NCBI GenBank assembly: GCA_946221915.1
Contig: CAMIKG010000005.1
Coordinates: 94,517 to 158,516, forward strand
Origin: an uncultured Erwinia sp.
GTDB taxonomy: Bacteria; Pseudomonadota; Gammaproteobacteria; Enterobacterales; Enterobacteriaceae
DNA length: 64,000 nucleotides
Direction: 5' to 3'
In this document: one piece after another, positions 26,426 to 36,260 of the stretch
Layout: each line of letters opens with the position of its first letter
How positions within the stretch are numbered: position 1 is the stretch's first letter
Position numbers and translations under genes: made by a program
The notes under the pieces: model-generated
Databases searched by the model: none
What the model saw: the letters and a program-made list of their open reading frames with translations, nothing else
Told to the model about the DNA's origin: nothing

Positions 26426-28009
26426 ATGCTGTCTAAAATTAAAACACTTCTCTCCTATCTTTTTCCATATGAAATTTCAAGTGAGGAAAAGGAATTTACT
26501 CAGCTTAATAATGGTGCCTGGCTAAACAATGGTCGTACGTTGGCATCAAAACAGAATACTGTTATTGTTGAAGGCCATGTTGATTGCCCGGCAAGTATTA
26601 TCGATAAAGCTCGTATAGCTAAGGCAATTGAAGAAGAAACAGGGCGAACTGCATTAGTTTATGTCCGTGGTTTTTATTTTCGTGGCAGTAATGTTGCTCA
26701 TGTGTACCAGTCATTTGGGATTAAAGGTTTTTATTTCTGGTGGAGAAATTACCTGAACCCTCTCGTCATTGTTCCTGTTTTTTATCAGTCGCTTAAGGTT
26801 TTTTTATTCAGCAACACCGGTGATAAATTAATCGCTTTAAATTACAAAGGTGTCGTCATTGGTGACCTTATTTATGACACGCTTATTCGGTTTATTCCCA
26901 ATACATATACAATTGACAAATTATCTCTAAAAAAACATTTTAGATTAATATTTAGAGCATTTTATACTTTTCATAACAATGAGAAGATTATTCGTAAGTA
27001 CAAGCCTAAGTACTTAGTGACAAGCCACAATGTCTATGCTGAATTCGGTCTTTTTCCCCGTCAGTTACGGAAATCAAATAATGGTGTTATATTCCTGAAG
27101 GATATATATGCATATAAGTGTTACTCACAGGATATAAGTATAAACGAGCATTTTTTAAAAGTTGACAGAAACTACTTTGATGAAAAGCTCAACGATCCTG
27201 AGTATGAGTTGGCTGCGCGGGATTACTACAATGCGAGGACCTCAGGAAATATTTCTCACATTGATGTCATTAATGCATATAGAAACAAAAAAAAATATAC
27301 GTTTGACGAACTAAGTCATCTTTATTCTGGTGTTAATCCTTCCGGAAAAAATGTTTTTGTGATGTCTCATGCATTTTCAGACTCACCGCATGTGGGAGAG
27401 GGGATTCTGTTTCGCGATTACTATGACTTCTTGCAGCAAACACTAATAATATTGAATGAAGTCAAAGGTATTAACTGTTTTGTGAAGCCGCATCCTAGCT
27501 CATACATGTGGAATGAAAAAGGTGGTGTTGAAGCCCTGGTCGAAAATAATAAATTAAAAAATATCTATATTCTACCTGCAGATTTCAATACTAATTCTAT
27601 TATCGACATTGCGGACAGTATCGTTACTGCCAAAGGAACAGCTGGTCTTGAGTTCAGTTGTGCCGGGATCCCTGCGGTCACTGCCGGTAAAGGATACTAT
27701 CATGGTTCCGGAATTACCTGTGAGCCTGAGACTGTCGAGGAATATTTCACTGCGTTGAAATCGCTTCCTGATATTATCCCGCTTGATGAAGAAAAAATTA
27801 AGAGAGCTTTGGTTATGCTCTATATGGTGTCAAAAAACCGACAGCATTCTGAAATATTACCTGAATCTCATATTTTCCCTGGGGAAGATTATCATGCGCT
27901 GTTCAGAGGGAAATTCGCTGAAGTCAGTAAAAAATTAGCTGATGGTGTACCAATGAAAGACTCGTTTTATGAACGAGTTAAAAGCGACGCGGAACGCACA
28001 GATGTTTAA
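26426..28009 (+). CDS. Capsule-type GT-B protein, candidate legionaminyl transferase
   Basis: A 527-residue protein with no membrane helices that I can define. The C-terminal half carries KPHPSS (about residues 354-359) and AKGTAGLEFSCAGIPAV (about 402-418). This pair resembles the HP and S/T motifs of capsule-synthesis and CMP-Kdo/sialic-acid-type GT-B transferases. It directly follows the CMP-Leg genes and is the only transferase here without GT2 or GT4 features, so transfer of legionaminic acid is a reasonable inference. Alternatives are transfer of another sugar or a phosphotransferase. Confidence 0.62.
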   Translation: MLSKIKTLLSYLFPYEISSEEKEFTQLNNGAWLNNGRTLASKQNTVIVEGHVDCPASIIDKARIAKAIEEETGRTALVYVRGFYFRGSNVAHVYQSFGIKGFYFWWRNYLNPLVIVPVFYQSLKVFLFSNTGDKLIALNYKGVVIGDLIYDTLIRFIPNTYTIDKLSLKKHFRLIFRAFYTFHNNEKIIRKYKPKYLVTSHNVYAEFGLFPRQLRKSNNGVIFLKDIYAYKCYSQDISINEHFLKVDRNYFDEKLNDPEYELAARDYYNARTSGNISHIDVINAYRNKKKYTFDELSHLYSGVNPSGKNVFVMSHAFSDSPHVGEGILFRDYYDFLQQTLIILNEVKGINCFVKPHPSSYMWNEKGGVEALVENNKLKNIYILPADFNTNSIIDIADSIVTAKGTAGLEFSCAGIPAVTAGKGYYHGSGITCEPETVEEYFTALKSLPDIIPLDEEKIKRALVMLYMVSKNRQHSEILPESHIFPGEDYHALFRGKFAEVSKKLADGVPMKDSFYERVKSDAERTDV

Positions 28010-29201
28010 AAAAAGCTTTTTCTATATTTTAATTAATTACATGATGCAGGCTATGAACATTTTGCTTAACCTGATTTTCATGAAATATCTTACCGGAGGA
28101 CAGTTAGGCTCTCTTTCTCTCGCAAGAACCTGGCAGCAATCTATTGATTATTCACATTTGGGTACTCGATTTTCATTAGACCGTTTTATACCTACTTCCG
28201 GTGATGAAGAGAAAAAAAGGCTTCTCTGTACAGTAATAGTAGCAACATTTGTAATTAGTTTTTTATTGTTTCTGGTCAGTGTTTTTATTTCCGGCAACGA
28301 TCTCGTTATTGTTGTATTTAATTTTGTAGGCATCATTCTTGCAGCAACCAACGTAATAAAGTCATACTTACGGGCATGTGGTTTGGTCGACAGAATGTTG
28401 AAGATGGTTGTGATTGCCCAGCTCATGCCTGTAACACTATCTACAGTATATTATTGCATAAGCAAAGATTTTAGTGGTTATTTGCTTGTTTATTTCCTGT
28501 CTTTTTTTATTTTCTTTATGATGTTTTATATTACGGAAAGGAAATTAATCTGTGAGGTTTTAACTAATTATAAATTTGTATTAAGTACGCTTAAAGATAT
28601 AGTCAGACCGTCTTTCCTGCTATTTGTGAATTCACTATTTATTTTTCTCTATATGGTGATGGATCGTTTTTTTATTGATCATTATCTCGGGCGCAGTGCT
28701 TTGGGCAATTATAGTGTTATCACTTTTGCATTCAGCGCGTTGATGATAATACCTGCATCTTGTGCAGAATTGATCTTCTCCAGAGTGGTAAGGCAAAGTG
28801 CGTTAAAGAAGAAAAAAGTATATATAAAAGAATCAATGCTCTGTTTGGGAATTACATTGATAGGTGTTGTTTGCGCAAATATTTTTATGGGGTTCTTTAT
28901 TCGAGAATTTACCCATTACGACTATCTTCTTGATTTAATGCATCTTGCTACATTCGCTGTTATACCGTTCTCCCTGACTGCAATATATTATCACGTTTTG
29001 AATGGCCATGATTTAAGAAATAAAATGATTGGAGTCAGTTTTACTGTATGTGTTTTTCAGGTTGTTTATTATTTTTTTTTGGCCTATACAGAAAAAATGA
29101 CAATAACTAATGTTCTGTATGCAAAACTAGCTACAGGATGGATTGTAATATTGGCTTATTTTCTTGTTCTGTTGCTTTCAATAATAAATAAAAGAACGTG
29201 A
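28002..29201 (+). CDS. wzx: Wzx O-antigen flippase
   Basis: Polytopic membrane protein of about 399 residues with around 12 hydrophobic segments (for example FLLFVNSLFIFLYMVMDRFF, with a charged MDRFFIDHYLG turn). It fits the Wzx/MVF family that flips undecaprenyl-PP-linked O units. The ATG at 28002 (MFKKSFFYILINY) overlaps the preceding gene by eight bases; an in-frame start at 27969 would only add residues read within that gene. Low identity is usual for Wzx, so the call depends on topology, size and context. Confidence 0.82.
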   Translation: MFKKSFFYILINYMMQAMNILLNLIFMKYLTGGQLGSLSLARTWQQSIDYSHLGTRFSLDRFIPTSGDEEKKRLLCTVIVATFVISFLLFLVSVFISGNDLVIVVFNFVGIILAATNVIKSYLRACGLVDRMLKMVVIAQLMPVTLSTVYYCISKDFSGYLLVYFLSFFIFFMMFYITERKLICEVLTNYKFVLSTLKDIVRPSFLLFVNSLFIFLYMVMDRFFIDHYLGRSALGNYSVITFAFSALMIIPASCAELIFSRVVRQSALKKKKVYIKESMLCLGITLIGVVCANIFMGFFIREFTHYDYLLDLMHLATFAVIPFSLTAIYYHVLNGHDLRNKMIGVSFTVCVFQVVYYFFLAYTEKMTITNVLYAKLATGWIVILAYFLVLLLSIINKRT

Positions 29202-29288
29202 GCTTCATTCGTTATTTATCTTTCTTCATTTTTTTGAAAGTATTCATATATGATCTAAGTTTTCAACCTTAGCAATGAGTACATAAAT

Positions 29289-30530
29289 ATGACTGCAACA
29301 ATAACGTACCTGCTTGCTGGTTTTTTGCTTTATACGATTGCTTTTGTTAAGAGTAGAGATGCAATCCATCCTATTGGTATCGGTGTGCTATTATGGTTTT
29401 TGGCGGCAGCAGTGTCATCATTTGTTCCATTTTATGACCTGAAATTACAGGTGCCACTGGATTACCGAACTCACGTTGCAATATTTTTTTCCGGTGTAAT
29501 GTTTTTCCTGCCTGCTTTATTATCCGGTAAACTCCGTAAACAGAGCTTATCCTCGGCTGGCATTTATTTTACACGGGATTACCAAATTATATTTAATACC
29601 ATTCTCCTGCTGACTATAATGGCATTCTTACTTCGTTTCGGGGGGGCAATCTTAAGTCCGGCACTTCTTTCTGGGGCTGGGCAGGATTTAAAAGCTCTGG
29701 TACCTGAAGCTCTTCCTCTGATAAATTATGCTGATATTTTTACCCCATTTGCTGCTTTAATTTGTTATTTTGAACTTTCGTTCTCAGTGAAAATTACTGT
29801 CAGAAGAAAAGTTATTTTGTGTTTGTATATTTTATTTTCAATTGCTGTTGCACTTGCGTATAAAGTTTCGCGAGGTGAGTTATTAGTGTTTGTTTTAGGC
29901 GCATCCTATATTTATTTAATTAAGAATGATGTCAGGGTTTCACTGAGACATGTAGTTATCGTAATTTTAGTTATATCATTTTTTTTTGTACTCGGCATGC
30001 ACAGAATGTCTGAAAATAGCAGGGTCTCATCGCAGTTTGGCGACGGTATTTTGAATACTATACTGAGTCAAGTTTATACATACATGGCGATGAATTTTCA
30101 GAATCTAAACTCCCTTGTCATTTCTGAGTCTGCCCCTACCTATTTCTGGGGGGCTGCAAAGTTTTTCCTTAAGTCTTTTTTTCAAAGTTCATATATAGAT
30201 AATGATATGGGGCTGAAGGATTTTTCTGTTTCTTTTTTTAACGCGAAAACTTACATTTATTATTTTTATAATGATCTCGGATTTACGGGGGTTATTCTTT
30301 ATCCACTGTTGATTGGATGTCTTCTGCAGATTTTATATAATAAATCCCTCGTGCGAGTAAAATATTTTCTCTTTATTGCCTTCTTCATAAAAGCTATTGT
30401 ATTTATGTTCTTTGGAAACTATTTCTTCGGTGAGTTAGTCCTGATTTTCCCTTATCTGGTCCTCATGGTTATCATGTTGACAATGAGAAGTGTTGGTTTA
30501 ACCGATAAAAGAACTATTCATCCGGTGTAG
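29289..30530 (+). CDS. wzy: Wzy O-antigen polymerase
   Basis: A 413-residue protein with about 11-12 hydrophobic segments and a large periplasmic loop near residues 235-325, the arrangement of oligosaccharide repeat-unit polymerases. It follows Wzx and precedes the remaining transferases. Sequence identity to any named Wzy is not claimed. It is AT-rich like its neighbours. The 129 bases after its stop contain a possible internal promoter. Confidence 0.78.
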   Translation: MTATITYLLAGFLLYTIAFVKSRDAIHPIGIGVLLWFLAAAVSSFVPFYDLKLQVPLDYRTHVAIFFSGVMFFLPALLSGKLRKQSLSSAGIYFTRDYQIIFNTILLLTIMAFLLRFGGAILSPALLSGAGQDLKALVPEALPLINYADIFTPFAALICYFELSFSVKITVRRKVILCLYILFSIAVALAYKVSRGELLVFVLGASYIYLIKNDVRVSLRHVVIVILVISFFFVLGMHRMSENSRVSSQFGDGILNTILSQVYTYMAMNFQNLNSLVISESAPTYFWGAAKFFLKSFFQSSYIDNDMGLKDFSVSFFNAKTYIYYFYNDLGFTGVILYPLLIGCLLQILYNKSLVRVKYFLFIAFFIKAIVFMFFGNYFFGELVLIFPYLVLMVIMLTMRSVGLTDKRTIHPV

Positions 30531-30588
30531 CAGAAAGAATTGCACTCAACTTTTATGGTTAACCTTTAGATTGATTAACTTACCTTTT

Positions 30589-30594
30589 TATAAT
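30589..30594 (+). promoter_or_regulatory. Possible internal -10 element
   Basis: A perfect TATAAT sits in the gap between Wzy and the next transferase gene, about 65 bases upstream of its ATG. The best -35 at 17-base spacing is poor (TTAGAT, 30566-30571). In DNA this AT-rich the match may be chance. Confidence 0.25.
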
Positions 30595-30660
30595 AATAGT
30601 AAATGTTTAAATCAAAACGTGTTGACGTAAAGTATTATTAGGTAAAAGAGACCTGGAAAA

Positions 30661-31770
30661 ATGCTTTTAATAAATGCAAGTAATTTATATGTTGGTGGTG
30701 GTGTCCAGGTTGGTGTGTCTGTAATAGAAGAACTCACATTATTGGATATCGATTTCATCTGTGCTGTTTCTCCTGCCTGTTATGAACAACTGTCACCACA
30801 GGCGAGATTATCTTGCACAATTATAGATAGAACACCTTCTGGCTTGTTAAACTTTTCATCACGCAGGCAGCTGGATGCCATCGTAAGTCTGCATAACGTT
30901 ACTGATGTTTTTACAATTTTTGGTCCAAGCTACTGGAATCCTAAAGTTGACCATCATCTCGTTGGCTTCGCTTTGCCCTGGCTTATTTATGATACTTCGT
31001 CTATTTTTAGCCAGCTCTCATTGAAGGAGAAAATGAAAAAATTACTTCTTCGATTTTTGCAGCCTTATTTTTTTAAAAAAAATGCCACTCAGTTAGTCGT
31101 TGAAACGGATGATGTTAATCTGCGCATCCAGAAGTTATTAGGTTTTTCAGCAGAGAGGGTATACACCGTGTCGAATACCATCTCAGCCATATTTTGTGAT
31201 TCTGCACACTATGAACATCGTATTCTTGATAAACTTCCAGCCAAAAAAGACGATATCTGGTTATTAACCATATCTCATGATTACCCGCATAAAAATTTAC
31301 ATGTAATAGAAGAGTTGCTCAGTTTATTGCCTGAGAAATTTAAATTTGTGCTGACGGTTGATGATGATTTCAAAAAAAATATAGATGAGAAGTACAGCGA
31401 TCGCGTATTCACTTTGGGCAAAATAAGTAGTGCTGAGTGTCCACCTCTTTATGAAGTTTGCGATGCGCTTTTTTTGCCGACGTTGCTTGAGTGTTTTAGT
31501 GCTTCTTACGTAGAAGCGATGTATATGCAGAAGCCCGTTTTTACCTCAGATCGCGGATTTGCTAAAACTGTATGTAAAAACGCAGCATTTTACTTTGATC
31601 CATTAGATACGCATGATATAGCTGAAAAACTTATTCACACGTTTGAAAATCCAGACTCAATAATATTGAATGTCAAAGCTGGAAAGCTTCTGGTATCAGG
31701 AATACCATCTGCTCAGGAAAGAGCAAAAAAATATTTGAGTATCATATATGACAATGACCAGAATGAATAA
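30661..31770 (+). CDS. GT4 family glycosyltransferase (O unit)
   Basis: Predicted GT-B transferase of 369 residues. The N-terminal ASNLYVGGGVQVGVSVIEEL has the GT4 glycine loop. The C-terminal half has LTISHDYPHKNLHVIEELL and the E-x7-E region LLECFSASYVEAMYMQKPVFTSD with a conserved acidic pair. The donor is unknown. It likely adds the third sugar of the O unit. Its last eight bases overlap the next start (ATGAATAA at 31763-31770). Confidence 0.8.
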   Translation: MLLINASNLYVGGGVQVGVSVIEELTLLDIDFICAVSPACYEQLSPQARLSCTIIDRTPSGLLNFSSRRQLDAIVSLHNVTDVFTIFGPSYWNPKVDHHLVGFALPWLIYDTSSIFSQLSLKEKMKKLLLRFLQPYFFKKNATQLVVETDDVNLRIQKLLGFSAERVYTVSNTISAIFCDSAHYEHRILDKLPAKKDDIWLLTISHDYPHKNLHVIEELLSLLPEKFKFVLTVDDDFKKNIDEKYSDRVFTLGKISSAECPPLYEVCDALFLPTLLECFSASYVEAMYMQKPVFTSDRGFAKTVCKNAAFYFDPLDTHDIAEKLIHTFENPDSIILNVKAGKLLVSGIPSAQERAKKYLSIIYDNDQNE

Positions 31771-32953
31771 GAATATAGTTTTACTTGTGGACGATTATGT
31801 CCCTGATAGCACTAAAGTCGCTGCTAAAATGATGCATGAGCTTGCAGTTGAGCTGGTCAGGAGAGGTGTTAAAGTTACCGTTATCACTCCTTCGGCAAGT
31901 ATTAATACTGGCTATCAGTGCGAAGATATCGATGGTGTTGAAATTCTGCGCTTCAGACTCGGTCCGATAAAGAACTGTGGGCTTATCAAGCGAGCTATTA
32001 ACGAAACATTACTTCCCTTTAAAGCTATCCTGAGTACCCGAGAATTTTTCATCGGGCGGAAAATAGACTTTATTATAAGCTACTCTCCTAGCATTTTTTG
32101 GGGGAAATTCGCCAAAACACTTAAAAAAAGATTTGGCTGTAAAATCTATTTAGTATTGCGGGATTTTTTCCCGCAGTGGGTTATCGATAATGGCATGATT
32201 AAACCTCAGTCATTGGCAGCAAAATATTTTCGTTATATAGAACGCCTTAATTATGATTCTGCAGATGCCATCGGCATTCAGTCTTTAGCCAATATTGTTT
32301 TCTTCAAACAGTGTTTTGGTGAAAACTACCACACTCGATTACTTTATAACTGGGCGAGCCCGTCTGTTGATGACTATGAAATTTCATTCAGAGAAAAACT
32401 TGGCATTACAGATAAGGTTGTTTTTTTCTACGGTGGAAATATTGGCAAAGCCCAGGATATGGCTAATTTGGTCCGGTTAGCAGAAAAGATGAAAAGCAAT
32501 CCGCAGGCTCACTTTATTTTTTTAGGCCAGGGGGATGAAGTCGATCTCGTTGATGAGCTGGTCTCTAAAAATAACATTTCAAATGTATCCCTGCTGCCTC
32601 CTGTATCACAGCAGGAATTTAAAGCAATTTTGAAGGAAGTTGATGTCGGGCTGTTTTCACTCTGCCGTAATCATGAAACTCATAACTTCCCTGGAAAGAT
32701 TCTCGGGTATATGGTCAACCAAATACCTATTCTTGGTAGTGTTAATGAGGGGAATGACTTACAATTTATCATAAAGCAATATGAGGCGGGGTATGTAACG
32801 GTTAACGGTGAAGATGATCTTCTCTTTAAAAATGCACTCTCATTGCTTGACGACCTGGAGCTAAGAAGAAAACTGGGTGCAAATGCACAGCGTCTGCTGC
32901 ATGATAAGTTTACAGTTTCTGCTGCTGCTGATGAAATATTATCCATTTTATGA
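31763..32953 (+). CDS. wbuB: WbuB-like GT4 glycosyltransferase, candidate L-FucNAc transferase
   Basis: Predicted GT-B transferase (396 residues) with IVLLVDDYVPDSTKVAAKMMHELA at the start, SYSPSIFWGK near residue 105 and LLPPVSQQEFKAILKEVDVGLF in the C-terminal half. These fit the WbuB-like transferases that accompany fnlA-fnlB-fnlC in L-FucNAc-containing O antigens; transfer of L-FucNAc to WecA-primed lipid is therefore likely. ATGs at 31748, 31754 and 31763 are in frame; 31763 gives the 8-base overlap seen elsewhere in this operon. Confidence 0.75.
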   Translation: MNKNIVLLVDDYVPDSTKVAAKMMHELAVELVRRGVKVTVITPSASINTGYQCEDIDGVEILRFRLGPIKNCGLIKRAINETLLPFKAILSTREFFIGRKIDFIISYSPSIFWGKFAKTLKKRFGCKIYLVLRDFFPQWVIDNGMIKPQSLAAKYFRYIERLNYDSADAIGIQSLANIVFFKQCFGENYHTRLLYNWASPSVDDYEISFREKLGITDKVVFFYGGNIGKAQDMANLVRLAEKMKSNPQAHFIFLGQGDEVDLVDELVSKNNISNVSLLPPVSQQEFKAILKEVDVGLFSLCRNHETHNFPGKILGYMVNQIPILGSVNEGNDLQFIIKQYEAGYVTVNGEDDLLFKNALSLLDDLELRRKLGANAQRLLHDKFTVSAAADEILSIL

Positions 32954-32968
32954 TGATGAAGGCTAACA

Positions 32969-34003
32969 ATGTTTAATTCTAAGACTCTGCTTATTACTGG
33001 TGGAACAGGCTCTTTTGGTAATGCTGTTTTAGACAGGTTCCTGGAAACTGATATTGCTGAGATACGTATTTTCAGCCGCGATGAAAAAAAACAAGACGAC
33101 ATGCGGAAAAAATACAAGAATTCAAAATTGAAGTTTTATATTGGTGATGTGAGAGACTACCAAAGTATTTCTAACGCAATGCGAGACGTTGATTTTGTGT
33201 TTCACGCTGCTGCTTTGAAGCAGGTTCCTTCTTGTGAATTTTATCCGCTTGAAGCAGTCAAAACTAACGTCCTGGGAACTGAAAATGTTATCGAGAGCGC
33301 TATAAATCATCAGGTGAAGCGTGTGGTATGCCTTAGCACTGATAAAGCGGTATATCCTATCAATGCTATGGGAATATCGAAAGCCATGATGGAGAAAATC
33401 ATGGTTGCTAAAGCAAGGAATCTTTCTTCATCTTCTACTGTTGTTTGCGGTACCCGTTACGGCAATGTAATGGCTTCTCGTGGTTCTGTTATCCCGCTTT
33501 TTGTAAACCAAATTTTTTCTGGTGAGCCTGTAAGTATCACCGACCCTGATATGACTCGTTTTATGATGAGCCTCGAAGACGCGGTTGATCTGGTCCTGCA
33601 TGCTTTTGTTCATGGCAAAAATGGTGATATTTTCGTGCAAAAAGCACCTGCCTCAACGGTTCAGACTTTGGCGCAGGCGATTATTGAACTTATGAAGAAA
33701 CCTGATCATCCGGTCAATATCATCGGTACTCGTCATGGTGAGAAACTCTATGAAACATTGCTCACACGCGAAGAAATGTTACATTCAGAGGACCAGGGGG
33801 ATTATTATCGTATTCCTGCAGATAATCGCGATCTGAATTACGATAAATATTATGAAGAAGGTGACAGAAATATTTGTGAGGTTGTGGATTACAATTCTCA
33901 CAATACAGTTCGTTTAGATTTGGAAGGTACTAAATCTTTGTTGATGAGGCTAACGTTCATGCAAGAGATTGTCAAAGGTAATCGCGTCAATCCGGAGCAT
34001 TGA
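32969..34003 (+). CDS. fnlA: FnlA/WbjB UDP-GlcNAc 4,6-dehydratase and 5-epimerase
   Basis: First enzyme of UDP-N-acetyl-L-fucosamine synthesis, converting UDP-GlcNAc to 4-keto-6-deoxy intermediates with inversion. The 344-residue SDR protein has TLLITGGTGSFGNAVLDRFL at the N terminus, FHAAALKQVPSCEFYPLEAVKTN, CLSTDKAVYPINAMGISKAMMEK and a C-terminal GTRHGEKLYETLL block, all typical of CapE/FnlA/WbjB. An AAGG precedes the ATG. fnlB and fnlC follow directly. It is a paralogue of LegB, so the locus holds two dehydratases for two 6-deoxy sugars. Confidence 0.93.
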   Translation: MFNSKTLLITGGTGSFGNAVLDRFLETDIAEIRIFSRDEKKQDDMRKKYKNSKLKFYIGDVRDYQSISNAMRDVDFVFHAAALKQVPSCEFYPLEAVKTNVLGTENVIESAINHQVKRVVCLSTDKAVYPINAMGISKAMMEKIMVAKARNLSSSSTVVCGTRYGNVMASRGSVIPLFVNQIFSGEPVSITDPDMTRFMMSLEDAVDLVLHAFVHGKNGDIFVQKAPASTVQTLAQAIIELMKKPDHPVNIIGTRHGEKLYETLLTREEMLHSEDQGDYYRIPADNRDLNYDKYYEEGDRNICEVVDYNSHNTVRLDLEGTKSLLMRLTFMQEIVKGNRVNPEH

Positions 34004-34005
34004 TT

Positions 34006-35112
34006 ATGTCCACTGCATTAATCACTGGCGGCAATGGGTTTATTGGCAAGAATTTGCAGGTTGCGCTGAAAGAGCGTGATTGTGAAGTCATGCTTTTTAG
34101 CTACACTGATGATTTTTCTACTTTGGCTGAAAAAGTCAAAAAGGCTGATATCGTATATCATCTCGCTGGTGTTAATCGGCCGTTGTCTGATGATCAGTTC
34201 GTGCAAGGCAATACTGATTTTACTGTTCGATTGATTGATACCATTCGATTATATAACCCAACTATAAAATTAGTTTATACTTCGTCAAGTCAGGCTGAAA
34301 ATAATAGCCCTTATGGACTAAGCAAGCTGGCGGCAGAGAGTGCTATTCTGGCTGCTGTCGCTTCTGCAGGACTTGATGCATCTATATATCGGTTGCCGGG
34401 AGTGTTTGGGAAATGGTGCCGTCCAAACTACAACTCTGTTGTGGCCACATTTTGCCATAATGTCATTCATGGTATTCCACTAAGAGTTGATGCGCCGACG
34501 CATCAGCTGGAACTCGTTTACATCGATGATGTAGTTGAAACATTTTGCCTGCATCTGACTGGCGCTAACTCAGAAAATAATTTCTGTGATATTCCTGTGA
34601 AGTACCATATTTCGTTGCAGGATTTGTCGGAAAAGATCAGTGCATTTAAATTTTCCCGTGATTCCTTAGTCACTGATGCTGTTGGCTCTGGGCTTACACG
34701 AGCGCTTTATGCCACGTACCTGAGTTATCTTCCCGCAGGGCAGTTTTCATATTCGGTTCCTGTGTATGAAGATCCACGTGGGCGCTTTTCGGAACTATTG
34801 AAAACGCCTTCCCATGGCCAGTTTTCTTTCTTTACTGCTAAGCCCGGTGTGACCCGTGGTGGACACTATCACCATACCAAGAATGAGAAGTTTATTGTCG
34901 TTTCCGGGAAAGCATTGTTTCGCTTTGAACATATCATTACGGGCGAAGTTGCTGAGCTGGAAGTCACAGCTAATGATATTCGTATTGTGGAAACGATTCC
35001 TGGATGGGCGCATGATGTAAAAAATATTGGTTCTGATGAACTGATTGTTATGTTGTGGGCTAATGAAATATTTGATCGTAGTAAACCTGACACTACGACC
35101 TGGAGTATGTGA
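34006..35112 (+). CDS. fnlB: FnlB/WbjC reductase with C-terminal cupin domain
   Basis: Second UDP-L-FucNAc enzyme, reducing the 4-keto intermediate. The N-terminal SDR domain (TALITGGNGFIGKNLQVAL, VYHLAGVNRP, SPYGLSKLAAESA with the Tyr/Lys pair) spans about residues 1-240. A C-terminal cupin-like domain (about 250-368, EDPRGRFSELLKTP and RGGHYHHTKNEKF) is normal for FnlB/WbjC. I chose ATG at 34006 (368 residues, GGAG nine bases upstream). The stop overlaps the fnlC start by one base. Confidence 0.93.
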   Translation: MSTALITGGNGFIGKNLQVALKERDCEVMLFSYTDDFSTLAEKVKKADIVYHLAGVNRPLSDDQFVQGNTDFTVRLIDTIRLYNPTIKLVYTSSSQAENNSPYGLSKLAAESAILAAVASAGLDASIYRLPGVFGKWCRPNYNSVVATFCHNVIHGIPLRVDAPTHQLELVYIDDVVETFCLHLTGANSENNFCDIPVKYHISLQDLSEKISAFKFSRDSLVTDAVGSGLTRALYATYLSYLPAGQFSYSVPVYEDPRGRFSELLKTPSHGQFSFFTAKPGVTRGGHYHHTKNEKFIVVSGKALFRFEHIITGEVAELEVTANDIRIVETIPGWAHDVKNIGSDELIVMLWANEIFDRSKPDTTTWSM

Positions 35113-36245
35113 TGGAAAAAAAATTACGTGTGATGAGTGTTGTTGGTACTCGTCCAGAAATCATCAGATTGTCTGCAGTAATGAATAAACTTGATGTGCA
35201 TTGTGAACATATCATTGCTCATACTGGACAGAATTACGATTATGAGCTGAATGAGATTTTTTTCAGTGATCTCGGTGTTAAAAAACCGGATTATTTTTTA
35301 CATGCAGCAGGTGATAATGCAGCAACGACGATTGGTAATATTATCATCAAAGTCGATGAGCTATTAGCTAATGTCAATCCAGACGCAGTTCTGGTGTTGG
35401 GTGATACGAATAGCTGTCTGGCTGCATTGCCTGCAAAAAGAAGGAAAATACCTGTTTTTCATATGGAAGCCGGTAACAGATGTTTTGACCAGCGTGTGCC
35501 AGAAGAAATTAACAGAAAAATTGTTGACCATATATCTGATATAAATTTAACGTACTCGGATATTGCAAGAGAATACCTCTTATCAGAAGGGTTACCACCT
35601 GATCGTGTAATCAAAACGGGTAGTCCAATGTTTGAGGTTATTACTCAACAGATTGACAAAATTCATTCTTCAGACGTTATCGGACGACTGAATCTTCAGC
35701 CAGGTAAATTTTTTGTTGTAAGTTCTCATCGCGAAGAGAACGTGGATAGTGCAGTTAATATTAAAAAACTTGCCAATATTCTCAACTCAATAGCAGAAAA
35801 GTACGATCTCCCGGTAATTGTTTCTACGCATCCACGCACACGCAAGCGTATTGAAGAAAACAATATTACTTTCCATTCCCAGGTACAGTTGCTCAAACCT
35901 CTCGGATTTAATGACTATATTAAATTGCAACTGGAGGCTAAAGCTGTAATTTCAGATAGTGGAACGATTACGGAAGAGTCCTCGATTCTTAATTTCCCGG
36001 CCTTAAATATTCGTGAAGCACATGAACGTCCTGAAGGGATGGAGGAAGCTTCGGTGATTATGACTGGTCTCAATGTTGAGCGCGTTATTCAGTCACTTTC
36101 AATTCTTGAAAGCCAGCCAGCTGGAAATGAACGTTTGTTGCGTCAGGTCGCTGATTATAGTATGCCGAATGTTTCTGACAAAGTTGTGCGTATTATCCAT
36201 AGCTATGTGGATTATGTTAATCGTGTGGTCTGGAAAAAATATTGA
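35112..36245 (+). CDS. fnlC: FnlC/WbjD UDP-sugar 2-epimerase
   Basis: Last enzyme of UDP-L-FucNAc synthesis, inverting C2. It is a 377-residue non-hydrolysing UDP-GlcNAc 2-epimerase-family protein: VVGTRPEIIRLSAVMNKL, HTGQNYDYELNEIFF, VLGDTNSCLAALPAKRRKIPVFHMEAGNRCFDQRVPEEINRKI, SSHREENVD and SDSGTITEESS. The ATG at 35112 overlaps the fnlB stop (TGATG) and has GGAG upstream. The presence of all three fnl genes makes L-FucNAc a well-supported component of the O unit. Confidence 0.94.
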   Translation: MEKKLRVMSVVGTRPEIIRLSAVMNKLDVHCEHIIAHTGQNYDYELNEIFFSDLGVKKPDYFLHAAGDNAATTIGNIIIKVDELLANVNPDAVLVLGDTNSCLAALPAKRRKIPVFHMEAGNRCFDQRVPEEINRKIVDHISDINLTYSDIAREYLLSEGLPPDRVIKTGSPMFEVITQQIDKIHSSDVIGRLNLQPGKFFVVSSHREENVDSAVNIKKLANILNSIAEKYDLPVIVSTHPRTRKRIEENNITFHSQVQLLKPLGFNDYIKLQLEAKAVISDSGTITEESSILNFPALNIREAHERPEGMEEASVIMTGLNVERVIQSLSILESQPAGNERLLRQVADYSMPNVSDKVVRIIHSYVDYVNRVVWKKY

Positions 36246-36260
36246 TTAACAGGTGATATT

